Assembly (NCBI GenBank): GCA_032718475.1
Contig: JAUCBJ010001656.1
Location: forward strand, 44,508 to 108,507
Reading direction: 5' to 3'
Source of the DNA: Nemertoderma westbladi
Lineage: Eukaryota > Xenacoelomorpha > Nemertodermatida > Nemertodermatidae
DNA: 64,000 nt
The stretch's first letter is position 1; each line of letters starts with the position of its first letter. The notes under the pieces are model-generated. The model was given only the letters and a program-made list of their open reading frames with translations, ran no database searches and was not told where the DNA came from. Positions 22,575 through 34,716 of this stretch are shown here, one piece after another. The translations under genes were made by a program, and so were the position numbers.

Positions 22575-24815
22575 ACTACTACTACTACTAGGATCGGCAT
22601 GCTGCATTGCAGCTGCATTTTTAAGAATGCTGTGCCGGCTTGTCGACAAAATTGCGTCGTCACAACTCCCTATCACCCATGACATTTGCTAGATCATCCG
22701 CATCTTCAAGACCAGTGTCCTTTAAGATGCGTCTCAAGAAAGTCATGGGCTGTCCACCATGCTTATTCAATCCATGAGGCTGCCAAAGTACAAGATTATG
22801 CACTGGCTGGTCCTCACGGCGAAAGCAATGTCCTGCAAAGCGGAGGCGATTTTGTTCTAGTGTCAAGCTTGGGGGAACCGATGAGATACCTCCAATGTTA
22901 TATAGTGTCTGGTTGGAGATGTGTGCATTGTATTGGACACAATGAATCCGGCGTAGCATTCTTGTGAATGTGCCATCCAGAGATTTGGTGTCCTCAGCAG
23001 TTAGAGCCCAGCATGGACTCCGATAGAGGAGTACTGGAACTACTGCTGCTCTAAATAATCGGACCTTAAGTTTCCGATTAATTCTCGGTGACTTCCAAAT
23101 CCTGGAAAGCCTATTCAAGGCTGCCCTTGCCTTTCCCTTACGTATTCGAAGGTCCTCACCTGACTTCCGGATCCATGATCCCAGGTAACAGAAGTCGTCC
23201 ACATGCTCAAGCATATCATCCTTTGAGCTTATGCTCAATCGATCAGATACTTGCTGAGGACTTTCAAAGTTAACTGTCAAAATTTTGGTCTTTCTGGAGT
23301 TAATAAAGAGACTAACACTAGAAGCAGCATGTTCTAATGAGCTGTGGAGCCGTTGGGCTCCCTCTAGTGATTCTGAGAGTACTCCTAAGTCATCAGCAAA
23401 GTCTAGATCAGTTAGGTACTTGGCAGGATTTCCTCGACTTCTGGAGCCAGTAGGTGGAGTTATCATCACCCCATCATCATTATGATGATCTAAGGACATG
23501 CGTAGAACATAGTCAACCACAATTATGAACAAGAATGGTGCAAGTGTGTCTCCCTGGAGGACGCCCCATAACACTTCAAATGGTTCTGTGTCACCGTCAA
23601 CAGTAGACACAAATGTTGTCGTACCATCGTATACTGATCTGATTGCTGCAATAATTTCATCAGAAATCCCATATAATGAAAGTATGCTGAACATACGTGA
23701 GCGTGAGACTGAATCAAAGGCCTTGAAGAAGTCAACAAAGATAACAGCCAGATGCCTGTCTTTCTTTTTTGATAACTCTTCAATTATCCTTCTAAGTGCC
23801 AAAATGGGCTCCATGGTCCCACGACCTTTACGGAACCCATTCTGATTTCCACGGAGCAGTCTCTCAATGGGATCCCTGATGCGATTTAATAGAATTCTAT
23901 TGTATAGCTTTGGTGCAATCGAGATCAATGAGATTCCCCGAAAAGAACCATAGAATGTTAGGTTGCCCTTCTTGGGAACTGGCACCAACTTATTTGTTTT
24001 CATTTCTTGTGGGACTCTTGTTGTTCGGTACATGTCTACTATGATGGGATAGATGAGCTTTAAAGACTCGGGTATTTTAAAGACCTCAGGGGGAACACCA
24101 TCTACTCCACTGGCACGATTGGTCTTAATGCTCTTTGCAGCAGCCTTCACTTCTGCAAAGGAGATATCACCAATGGGAATATCTGGGCGTACAGACTCAG
24201 ACACTTTTACTTCTATAAAGTTATCAGGCAATACCCGGTCATTATTGAGGAGCTTTTCAAAGTGGGCCTTCCAACCATTGAGGCAATCGGCTGGTGATTC
24301 AGCCTTAACCTTGGTGGTTGGTTGGCAGTAAGCAGATTGATCGATTTCCATGCCTGGGATGATTGCCTGCTGTCGTCAGCTTCATTGATGGCATCAACCT
24401 GTTGGTTTATTAGCTCCTGTAGATTAACAGAGTACTGCCTGTTCAGGGACCTAGATGCCGCCTTAACTGCATTCTTGGCCGCTATAGTCTGTCTGAGTCG
24501 GGACTCTTTCTGTGCCTTATGAAGGTCATTTCGGCATTTCTGAATTTTGTTGTCAGTCCAGGGGGCCCTTTTCCTGCTTCGAGGGTATACAGGAACTGTT
24601 TCTGCAGCTGCTAACTTAACTGCTTCTGTAAAGGCAGTATAGCCCTCGCAGTGATCTGCCGCCTCAGAGGCAAGAACCTCATACCTGTTGCTCAGCTGTA
24701 GTGTGAATCTGGATCTCACACTTGGCTGTTGCAACAGAGAGGACCAGTCATGCCGCGGCAAGGCAGATTTCGTTGTTCTGCTTCAAGGCCAGCTGTTGTC
24801 CTGCTTTAAGGTGTT
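22575..24815 (-). mobile_element. RTE-like LINE, antisense, 5'-truncated
   Basis: Same family as the copy at 10827. The 3' (TAG)n tail is at 22575-22590. A long antisense frame, 24351-22660 (563 codons), holds the [56 protein letters not shown] and [16 protein letters not shown]. It then reads through the C-terminal domain ([37 protein letters not shown]). The endonuclease-RT linker is in another frame, 24761-24213 ([20 protein letters not shown]), so at least one frameshift separates them. The endonuclease is missing. The 5' edge near 24815 is approximate, and I found no clear target duplication. Confidence 0.9.
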
Positions 24816-25470
24816 TGGTCTACCAATCTGCCAATAACACATCTGATTACCTCAACACACCACTGAATGAAATCAATTAATGAAGCCGTATTGAAACACG
24901 AAAAGTATTTGGTCCATTACAGTACAATCAGTATGACTTACAACCAACTGATTGCTTATGACCGGACCAAATACCAGGAGTATGTATACTACCGATAGTT
25001 GGTCCGCTCCTATAGGCTTCCATTACAAATTTTACATTGAAAAGCATTAGGCCGGACCAAATACCAGTAGTATATATATAGGCAATCACTTATTTCTAAA
25101 TCATTTAGCAACAATCCACGACCTTTCCACGACTTATCCCCCAACTGCTTTTGTAAGTACTGCGAAGGGTTATTGAAACTTTAGTGTCTGCAAGGTGAAC
25201 TCCAAAACGGAACTCAATATCCAATATTGGTTTATGTAGCTAAGCGGCTCTCTAGTTACGTAACAAATATTCGAGAACACTAAATTATTTTGACATTGAC
25301 TTAATTGAACAATGATTTAATATGTGACCGAACAAAATATTTCAAATGCATATACAATCCATAAAAGTCTGATTGAGTATGAGTCCCGAAACTGAAATAA
25401 AATAGTGTGACAATATGTGATTCTCAAAACCAGCGCCTGGGTAGTCGACACTATGCATTAGGGCAACGAT
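24816..25470. other. Noncoding, with short dispersed motif ggaccaaatacc
   Basis: The motif ggaccaaatacc occurs near 24964 and 25055, and its inverse tatttggtcc near 24907 (also near 30005). The two direct copies extend to ccggaccaaataccag. This could be a fragment of a small foldback element. No genes. Confidence 0.5.
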
Positions 25471-25477
25471 TTTGAAC

Positions 25478-25770
25478 AATTCTTCGCCATCTTCGCAAAC
25501 GTCGCGATTTTTGCGAAGATTGCGAAAAACGCGAAATTTCGCAAACATCCCGATCTTTGCGAATGTTCTAGAATATTTTTTTAATGAAAGAAAACCGATT
25601 AATAACAAATATTATAGTTTTATATTAAAATATTTATGTTCTAGAACAAAATATATTAGTTCTAGAGAAAAACGTATTTTAAAATAAATCGCCGATATGT
25701 TCTAGAATATCTTCAAAATTTTTACGAAGATTGCGAAAAACGCGAAATTTCGCAAACGTCGCGATTTTGT
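25478..25770. repeat. Divergent relatives of the 57-bp repeat, with TTCTAGAA motifs
   Basis: Strings such as cttcgcaaacgtcgcgattt and gcgaaatttcgcaaacgtcg recur here without regular tandem order, mixed with gttctagaa palindromes. They resemble the core of the 57-bp array that starts about 600 bases further on. Confidence 0.7.
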
Positions 25771-26250
25771 GAAATAACAGAACCTTTATTAATATTATTT
25801 AACAATGCTACAGGCGGGGCTTTGCAAACATTTCCAAATTTCTGGAAGGCCTACACCAATACATGGAATTTTAGAATATTATTTTACACCATATATTAAT
25901 ATATATATAGATATATAACATTCCAGAATTCGGGGAACAATACCTAGAGGAGAACACAAATAAACTATTCATATTAAATAAAGATACGATACGATACGAG
26001 TACAGTTTCGTGTAGTTTAGTCGCGAGTACAGTACTGGTATTATTTACAATATATTTCATAGCTAACTGAAAGTACAGTGTTCCAGTACTGTTATGACAA
26101 ATATTTAGCTTTGTGTCATAAAAATTTCAATGAAAGTTCTACTTTAGTTTTTCGGTAAGCAAATAGAATTGCTTCGCAAATCTAGCAAAATTTTGGAACT
26201 TCCATAAAAATTTCGCATCTGATGATCCACCTATAGAAATGGTATACCGG
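25771..26250. other. AT-rich spacer, no gene
   Basis: Contains short repeats (gatacgatacgag) and poly-AT; nothing recognised. Confidence 0.5.
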
Positions 26251-26251
26251 T

Positions 26252-26306
26252 ACACAAAATTCGCGAAGATCGCGACATTCGCGAAGCTCTCCACCTATAG
26301 TATTGC
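26252..26306 (-). repeat. Inverted copy of the 57-bp unit at the array edge
   Basis: acacaaaattcgcgaagatc through ccacctatagtattg is the reverse complement of a 57-bp unit. It is separated from the direct array by a stretch containing the 14-bp palindrome ttcacctaggtgaa (26323-26336). Confidence 0.85.
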
Positions 26307-26331
26307 TGAAAAGAATGTCGGGTTCACCTAG

Positions 26332-29300
26332 GTGAATAGGTGGAACTTCGTGATCTTCGCGATATTTTGTGTTTACCAATACTATAGGTGGAGCTTCGCA
26401 AACGTCGCGATCTTCGCGATATTTTGTGTTTACCAATACTATAGGTGGAGCTTCGCAAACGTCGCGATCTTCGCGATATTTTGTGTTTACCAATACTATA
26501 GATGGAACTTCGCAAACGTCGCGATCTTCGCGATATTTTGTGTTTACCAATACTATAGGTGGAGCTTCGCAAACGTCGCGATCTTCGTGATATTTTGTGT
26601 TTACCAATACTATAGATGGAACTTCGCAAACGTTGCGATCTTCGCGATATTTTGTGTTTACCAATACTATAGGTGGAACTTCGAAAACGTCGCGATCTTT
26701 GCGAAATTTTGTGTTTAACAATACTATAGGTCGAGCTTCGCAAACGTTGCGATCTTCGCGATATTTTGTGTTTACCAATACTATAGGTGGAACTTCGAAA
26801 ACGTCGCGATCTTTGCGAAATTTTGTGTTTAACAATACTATAGGTGGAGCTTCGCAAACGTCGCGATCTTCGCGATATTTTGTGTTTACCAATACTATAG
26901 GTGGAGCTTCGCAAACGTCGCGATCTTCGCGATATTTTGTGTTTACCAATACTATAGGTGGAACTTCGAAAACGTCGCGATCTTTGCGATATTTTGTGTT
27001 TACCAATACTATAGATGGAACTTCGCAAACGTCGCGATCTTCGCGATATTTTGTGTTTACCAATACTATAGGTGGAACTTTGAAAACGTCGCGATCTTTG
27101 CGAAATTTTGTGTTTAACAATACTATAGGTCGAGCTTCGCAAACGTCGCGATCTTCGCGATATTTTGTGTTTACCAATACTATAGGTGGAACTTCGAAAA
27201 CGTCGCGATCTTTGCGAAATTTTGTGTTTAACAATACTATAGGTGGAGCTTCGCAAACGTCGCGATCTTCGCGATATTTTGTGTTTACCAATACTATAGG
27301 TGGAGCTTCGCAAACGTCGCGATCTTCGCAATATTTTGTGTTTACCAATACTATAGGTGGAACTTCGAAAACGTCGCGATCTTTGCGAAATTTTGTGTTT
27401 AACAATACTATAGGTGGAACTTCGCGAACGTCGCGATCTTCGCGATATTTTGTGTTTAACAATACTATAGGTGGAGCTTCGCAAACGTCGCGATCTTCGC
27501 GATATTTTGTGTTTACCAATACTATAGGTGGAACTTCGAAAACGTCGCGATCTTTGCGAAATTTTGTGTTTAACAATACTATAGGTCGAGCTTCGCAAAC
27601 GTTGCGATCTTCGCGATATTTTGTGTTTACCAATACTATAGGTGGAACTTCGAAAACGTCGCGATCTTTGCGAAATTTTGTGTTTAACAATACTATAGGT
27701 GGAGCTTCGCAAACGTCGCGATCTTCGCGATATTTTGTGTTTACCAATACTATAGGTGGAGCTTCGCAAACGTCGCGATCTTCGCGATATTTTGTGTTTA
27801 CCAATACTATAGGTGGAACTTCGAAAACGTCGCGATCTTTGCGATATTTTGTGTTTACCAATACTATAGATGGAACTTCGCAAACGTCGCGATCTTCGCG
27901 ATATTTTGTGTTTACCAATACTATAGGTGGAACTTTGAAAACGTCGCGATCTTTGCGAAATTTTGTGTTTAACAATACTATAGGTCGAGCTTCGCAAACG
28001 TCGCGATCTTCGCGATATTTTGTGTTTACCAATACTATAGGTGGAACTTCGAAAACGTCGCGATCTTTGCGAAATTTTGTGTTTAACAATACTATAGGTG
28101 GAGCTTCGCAAACGTCGCGATCTTCGCGATATTTTGTGTTTACCAATACTATAGGTGGAGCTTCGCAAACGTCGCGATCTTCGCAATATTTTGTGTTTAC
28201 CAATACTATAGGTGGAACTTCGAAAACGTCGCGATCTTTGCGAAATTTTGTGTTTAACAATACTATAGGTGGAACTTCGCGAACGTCGCGATCTTCGCGA
28301 TATTTTGTGTTTACCAATACTATAGGTGGAACTTCGAAAACGTCGCGATCTTTGCGAAATTTTGTGTTTAACAATACTATAGGTGGAACTTCGCGAACGT
28401 CGCGTTCTTTGCGATATTTTGTGTTTACCAATACTATAGATGGAACTTCGCAAACGTCGCGATCTTCGCGATATTTTGTGTTTACCAATACTATAGGTGG
28501 AACTTTGAAAACGTCGCGATCTTTGCGAAATTTTGTGTTTAACAATACTATAGGTCGAGCTTCGCAAACATTGCGATCTTCGCGATATTTTGTGTTTACC
28601 AATACTATAGGTGGAACTTCGAAAACGTCGCGATCTTTGCGAAATTTTGTGTTTAACAATACTATAGGTCGAGCTTCGCAAACGTTGCGATCTTCGCGAT
28701 ATTTTGTGTTTACCAATACTATAGGTGGAACTTCGAAAACGTCGCGATCTTTGCGAAATTTTGTGTTTAACAATACTATAGGTGGAGCTTCGCAAACGTC
28801 GCGATCTTCGCGATATTTTGTGTTTACCAATACTATAGGTGGAGCTTCGCAAACGTCGCGATCTTCGCGATATTTTGTGTTTACCAATACTATAGGTGGA
28901 ACTTCGAAAACGTCGCGATCTTTGCGATATTTTGTGTTTACCAATACTATAGATGGAACTTCGCAAACGTCGCGATCTTCGCGATATTTTGTGTTTACCA
29001 ATACTATAGGTAAAACTTTGAAAACGTCGCGATCTTTGCGAAATTTTGTGTTTAACAATACTATAGGTCGAGCTTCGCAAACGTCGCGATCTTCGCGATA
29101 TTTTGTGTTTACCAATACTATAGGTGGAACTTCGAAAACGTCGCGATCTTTGCGAAATTTTGTGTTTAACAATACTATAGGTGGAGCTTCGCAAACGTCG
29201 CGATCTTCGCGATATTTTGTGTTTACCAATACTATAGGTGGAGCTTCGCAAACGTCGCGATCTTCGCAATATTTTGTGTTTACCAATACTATAGGTGGAA

Positions 29301-29695
29301 CTTCGAAAACGTCGCGATCTTTGCGAAATTTTGTGTTTAACAATACTATAGGTGGAACTTCGCGAACGTCGCGATCTTCGCGATATTTTGTGTTTAACAA
29401 TACTATAGGTGGAGCTTCGCAAACGTCGCGATCTTCGCGATATTTTGTGTTTACCAATACTATAGGTGGAACTTCGAAAACGTCGCGATCTTTGCGAAAT
29501 TTTGTGTTTAACAATACTATAGGTGGAGCTTCGCAAACGTCGCGATCTTCGCGATATTTTGTGTTTACCAATACTATAGGTGGAACTTCGCGAACGTCGC
29601 GATCTTCGCGATATTTTGTGTTTAACAATACTATAGGTGGAACTTCGCAAACGTCGCGATCTTTGCGAAATTTTGTGTTTAACAATATTATAGGT
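26332..29695. repeat. 57-bp satellite array (19-codon period) with higher-order structure
   Basis: About 59 units of ggtggagcttcgcaaacgtc, gcgatcttcgcgatattttg and tgtttaccaatactata, in two main types (cgcaaacg with gatatttt, or cgaaaacg with gaaatttt). Rare variants recur at multiples of 57: gcaatattttg near 27328, 28183 and 29268, that is 15 and about 19 units apart. Frames of over 1000 codons are open on both strands because the unit has no stop in several frames and 57 is a multiple of 3. None has gene context, so they are treated as noncoding. Confidence 0.93.
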
Positions 29696-30640
29696 GGTCT
29701 GCAGTAAATACCTATCAGTACGTAGCAAGGGCGCGTTAGATCGTTAGTAAACCTCCCTCAGCCAAAATGAGTGCTGGTAGCAGAAAGCTGCCTCTTGCAT
29801 GAGCAAATACTTTGGACTCAGACAGGTCAGTCAAACTGCAAGGCCTAAAGAGCTAACCAGTACTGTACCGCTAGTATGGCAAATCACCAAATTATAGAGC
29901 GTGCTATTTGCACCTAAGTGTACTTGCGCGTACTGACAAACAGCATCAGCTCGCACCTGTAGGAGATACAGGTTTACCCGGTTTTTTTCCTGTCTGAATC
30001 TGAGGTATTTGGTCCTAAATTTTACGGTGTCCCAGGATGGCGTTACGCTTCACCCTGATCTAAGGAACTTACGGCGGGCAAAGGTGTCAAACAAAGTCTT
30101 ACCTCCTCTGACGTGGGCGAGTTCAGGCAATCGGGCATGCTTTCGAATGGGCATGGGTGAATATAGTGTGGGCTCCTTTATGCATCGTGGACATCCCTTC
30201 CCCTTGCGTTGCTGTGGCCTAAAGGTTTAGGCAGCCATTCCCCAAAGCGTTTGGCTGTTCAAGATAGATACGCTAAAAGCTACATGTTCTGAGTTTGCAG
30301 TATATTTTAACGTAAATGACAAAAGATTTATCGAATTTAGACTAAACTTTACAAATTAATAGTTATAAGTTGTAAGACAAGTGATAACTTATAAGTCAAG
30401 ATTAGGTGAGATTAGTTAAGTTGTGATAAGTGATAACCGAAGGGCAAACGGCACCTTATATAGGAAATCCTAAGCATGTAATCTACTAGAACATTCTACC
30501 ACATTCTATAAGCTCGCATTGGACCAATAAATCATCAAACGCCCTACGATTGGCCCAACTAATCTGTCCATGTGTTGTACGCACTCCATTGGCTTATCTA
30601 GTTTGGTGAAACCGAAAATAAATAGCACAAAATATAAACT
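29696..30640. other. Unique sequence, no gene recognised
   Basis: A moderately GC-rich patch at 30040-30235 has a short open frame (73 codons) with no recognisable motif. Nothing else stands out. Confidence 0.5.
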
Positions 30641-30644
30641 TTTA

Positions 30645-30714
30645 CCGACCCAGATTCGAACTCTTGACCTATCTAGGATGTAACCTGCGCCTTAACCTAC
30701 TGGACCACTGCGCC
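30645..30714 (-). mobile_element. tRNA-like sequence, probably a SINE head
   Basis: On the minus strand it has a leading ggcgcag, an A-box-like tggtccagtagg and a good B box, gagttcgaatctg (30651-30663). The 3' side does not pair with the leading ggcgcag, so this is a tRNA-derived element or pseudogene, not a working tRNA. Confidence 0.55.
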
Positions 30715-31087
30715 AGTAGCAACCCATGCCAAATAATAACTAGAGTAGGTAATATGCAAATTGTAACAAACTACAAAACAAGGCAAATGCGTTGGATTTT
30801 TGAAAGTTTTCTACTACAAATTTGGCTGGTTGTGAGAAAAGGGACCTGGGGAAAAAATGTTCATTCTGAGAAAAATGCGTTTAAAGTTTGGCTCTTAAAA
30901 TCGACTGTTTTCATTGGTTTATTGGTCGCTATTGGGGTGTTTGCATTGGTTTATTGGTCGTTATTGGGTTTTATTAGAGCGAAATTCAAACTGTATTATA
31001 CTAGTAATAGTACTAAGCACCGTATACACTTGTATTTTTATATTATCGTAGAGTATCTGTAGCCTATTCGGTTAGTTATTGTACAAA
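30715..31087. other. Spacer before the LTR element
   Basis: Includes one copy of the MITE-end motif (ggttgtgagaaaagggacct near 30825) and a short tandem of attggtttattggtcg (30910-30965). No gene. Confidence 0.5.
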
Positions 31088-31092
31088 CAAGT

Positions 31093-32152
31093 TGTAAAAG
31101 CTTTTGCGGACATAACAAGTCAGTTTGCGCAATGCACTAAATACTCTAAAAAGGCTTAGAATTGTTCAGCTACGCGTCTGTCAGAAAATACAGAACTGAG
31201 ATGACGAAATCTGCCAGCTGTTTCTTTGTGTGTGGAAGTTTCTTTGTTTGACATATTTCAGCCAATCAGAGCAATCTTCCTGGCCATGCTAATAGTGGCC
31301 TATGGAAAATGTCGCTTGCAGCACTTTTTCCTAGAATCCTCCTTCATTCTGGATTCAGTCAGAAGTTCTAACATTTCAGACTTTGCCCAGAACATCAGAT
31401 GGCTAGAGTCAGAAGAACGCAAATCTATTAACATGCTGCACTGCATCGCACGTAATTTGCATTGCTTCAACATAACACATATTGACTCTTTGCACAGTAC
31501 TGCTTTAATACTGTTTTATATTGTTGTTAATTGCTGTTTATATTAATGTATGTTATATTTGGAGAATACCGATAAATAATCGTAAACCCCTCAACTTGCT
31601 TAATTACTGAGGTAAGCAGAAGGGTGTACCTGTAGCAATTGCGACTCAACTTATAGTGGTTTTTGTGTGAATTAAATGCTATTTCATAATCCCTACGCAT
31701 GTCAGTTGCAATCCTCCTTATATATGATCAAAATCAGTAACGGTCGGCAAATCAGTGTGCATTAGTGTGAATTAGTATGAAGTAGTGTGAAGGTTAATAA
31801 AGCATTCCTAAAGAATGCGCTATTTGCGTTACACTATAGCCTCCAGTTGTGATTAGTGTAAGTCATAACTCTGTTTGATACTTAAAGCACCACGTTCCAA
31901 AGGAACTGTTAATATTTCCCCGAAAGTAAATATAGTTGTTGGAGATTATATAGTAATGATCAATCGAATGATACAAAATAGCTTACACTGCAATAACTTT
32001 CTCTAGAACCGAATCCACTCTCCCACACAGTGGGTCACACGCTGCTGCGCATAGATTGGTTTCAACTGATGTTAATTAGCAAGGGCAATAGTCAATTTAA
32101 AGAGACACTTAAATTAGCAGGTTAAACTGTTAAAGGTCTAAAAGTGTGAACA
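31093..32152 (+). repeat. 5' LTR
   Basis: Begins TGTAAAAGC and ends GAACA (TG...CA). A TATA-like cttatatatg lies at about 31714 and aataaa at 31796-31801, consistent with a promoter and a polyadenylation signal inside the LTR. An open frame at 31226-31546 is repeated, shortened, in the other LTR and is not regarded as a gene. Confidence 0.92.
31714..31801 (+). promoter_or_regulatory. LTR TATA box and polyadenylation signal
   Basis: tccttatatatgatc (TATA) is followed about 80 bases later by ttaataaagc. The same pair is conserved in the 3' LTR, with aataaa at 41263-41268. Confidence 0.6.
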
Positions 32153-34716
32153 TTAATAGATTTTGTTTCTTTTATTGCTCAGTAGGCAATAAACCCAAAA
32201 ACGTACCGGTCGGATGGTAAACTGTAGGCCTAGCCAAACTGGTACTTACAGCAGTATTACTTCGATTGTGACATATTGTATATACGTAGGCTGTTTAAGA
32301 GAGTAGGGCCTGTACACCCCTTTTTTTTTTAGAGCTTACATATTTCTGTTGGTTTTATTTACCAGTAAGTGTGGGGCGAGCGATGAAAGTAAGCGAGCTT
32401 AGCATACAGGTACCACTAACTCAATCGGTGTGTCTGTTGCTCTGTCGATCTGTCGTTCTGTTGTGTCCAATTTTAAACGTTAATATCTCAGCCAAATGTT
32501 AATGAAATTTAACCAAACTTGGTACACATGTAGTCTGGCAAAAGTTTCGAAATTTTCCAAGTTGAATTTCCGTGTGGCCTTCGAGAAGCTAAGATAATAG
32601 CAGTTAATTAGTTAATTAAGTTGATTAGGGTAAAATCAGCAATTTCAACCTGCCTCTTAAAGGATATTAATTATTTTTTAGTATAAGATTTAAATAATTA
32701 AACGTACTGTAACGTACTGTAATCCCCATACACCATTCCATTATAGTTTGTAATTAGTTCAAGAGATTTGCTTTAAGAAATGTGTTTTCAATTGATCTAA
32801 ACGTAATTAAGTTATCAAAATGCCACCGTATCTCTATACTTCGAACTCCCTCATTCATATTGCCTAGCATATCTGCTGGTGCTGCTGGGAACCATAGTCC
32901 AACCACCTCAGCACTACTTGGCAACGGGTAATTACATCAATAGGACATAGCCACTACAGTAGTGTAAGGTACCAGACTAATAAGTCAGCTTGCTTTCATT
33001 AATCCGCTGTGCTCCTTTGGGTTGGGATGGTGCAGATTAAGAGGGTGGTTGAAGCAAGGGGAGGGGGGGGGGGATCCTCTCTTCTTTGATTTATTCTTAT
33101 TGGCATTTTGGTTAAATTTTCTTAATTATTTATTTAAATTTCTTAAGTACCGATTTTGGGATAGAATTGCTCAATTTTAATCTGTATCTAATAACTGAGC
33201 CTCGTCCTGCGCGATAGCCCCATGAATGTGTAATATTGAGCAGAAGGTGTGTAAACCTGCTCAGATTGTAAAAGTAACTTGTAGGCTAGATTGTTGTCTG
33301 ACTGTTGTTAGTTCTGTGGCGATTACAGTGTATGTAGTGTGTCTGTCCGATAAAGTGCTAGTTAGGAGAGTGGAGGCATCCAGTGCTGTAAGGTAAATCC
33401 CCCAGTAAAGAATAAGTCGTACTACGTAGTCTAGAACGCTTACTAACTAACCATTTCAGAGATTGCATATACTGTGGTTTATTTAGTCTTGACAGTAGTC
33501 TGCCAGCCTTTGGTCTGTGTTTTGTTTGAATAGTCTGTATGGGTAGCGTAATATATTATTCAGATTTTATGCAAGTAATTTACAACATTCATGTCCCCAA
33601 GTTTATTCCTTACAATAATTATGCTTGTTATGCATACCGTTATAGTTAAATTAACCCTGGTACTACTTCAGGACTGCTTGGCGAAGGACAGACTGGTGAT
33701 TTAGTGCTCCGGTCCCTCCAGCAGATACCGTGGTTCTTTTGGCTGTTCACGTATATTTAACTGCAAGTTATATGTTGTATAAGTGCTAGTACCTAATCTA
33801 GGGTGTAACGTGGTTAATAGGTCCGTTAGCTATAGGCTTCGATAATTAAATTCTAGGTATAGGACACTCCGGGTACGTAGTGCTTATAGTGTAGACTATA
33901 AGCCGTCAGATGGTGGCATTTCCTTATCTGGAAAACACAACGTATTGAATACCACTTTATTGGTTTCAAAATTCAGTAATTCCCTGTCAGCCTGTAAGAA
34001 CCAGAAATTCTAACTCCTTGTTAGTCTGGTTTGTAAAATTAAAAAAATCTTGTTAAATTACTCTAAAAATTGTACGTATAACTTGTTTATTGTTTACTTA
34101 GAGATTGTGTAATCTCAAACTGATACGTAAGTAATTTGTAGTGATAAGTAACTTAGTTAAGTAGAACTATCAGTATTCAGTGTCTAACAAGAAGCACTCC
34201 ACTGAGAGCGTCCAACCTCTGTGTAGTGACTTCTTACTCAGAAATAATAACATTTATTTCAAGTATTGACAAACCCATCACAGGTATATATATATATATT
34301 TATAAATTTAACTCAATCAGATTTATAAATTAGTACGCCTGTTATACATCAATTAGGTCTTAATAGCAGTTGAAACTATTGCTTAATATCAGTAATAGAG
34401 TACAGGGAAATTATTCCTAAAATCAGAAATAATCAGTTATTGTTTAATTATTGACATTATCGGTGTTTATAGTAAGCTTATTATATATTTATATAACTTA
34501 GGCTAAACTTATATACCAGTATTCTGTGACTGATCCTAGTCTGTAGTAATACTGTTATATATACTATATGTGTATACCGGTATTCTAACACTCGATATAT
34601 ACCATGTTACATTGAGTAGCAATATTGGTAACTACGAGACTGACAGTTGATACTGATTTCCCCTAGACTTACTTTGACTGTTATTATCGTGATAGGCATT
34701 CAACTGTAAACAAATT
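32153..34716 (+). other. Long untranslated leader of the LTR element
   Basis: About 2.5 kb without a supported frame. A G12-type run lies at about 33060-33073. The string ccgtggttcttttggctgttcacgtat near 33728 resembles the 3' end of the RTE-like LINE at 12830 and may mark an embedded fragment. No primer-binding site could be assigned confidently. Confidence 0.5.

Noticed and set aside
26182-29728. Open frames of over 1000 codons on both strands as giant repeat proteins
   Set aside because: Open on both strands and in several frames because the 57-bp unit lacks stops; this is a satellite.
30645-30714. Functional tRNA gene
   Set aside because: Good A and B boxes, but the acceptor stem does not close and no clear cloverleaf can be drawn.
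31226-31546. 106-codon frame as a gene
   Set aside because: It lies in the 5' LTR and its counterpart in the 3' LTR is truncated by a stop, so it is LTR sequence.
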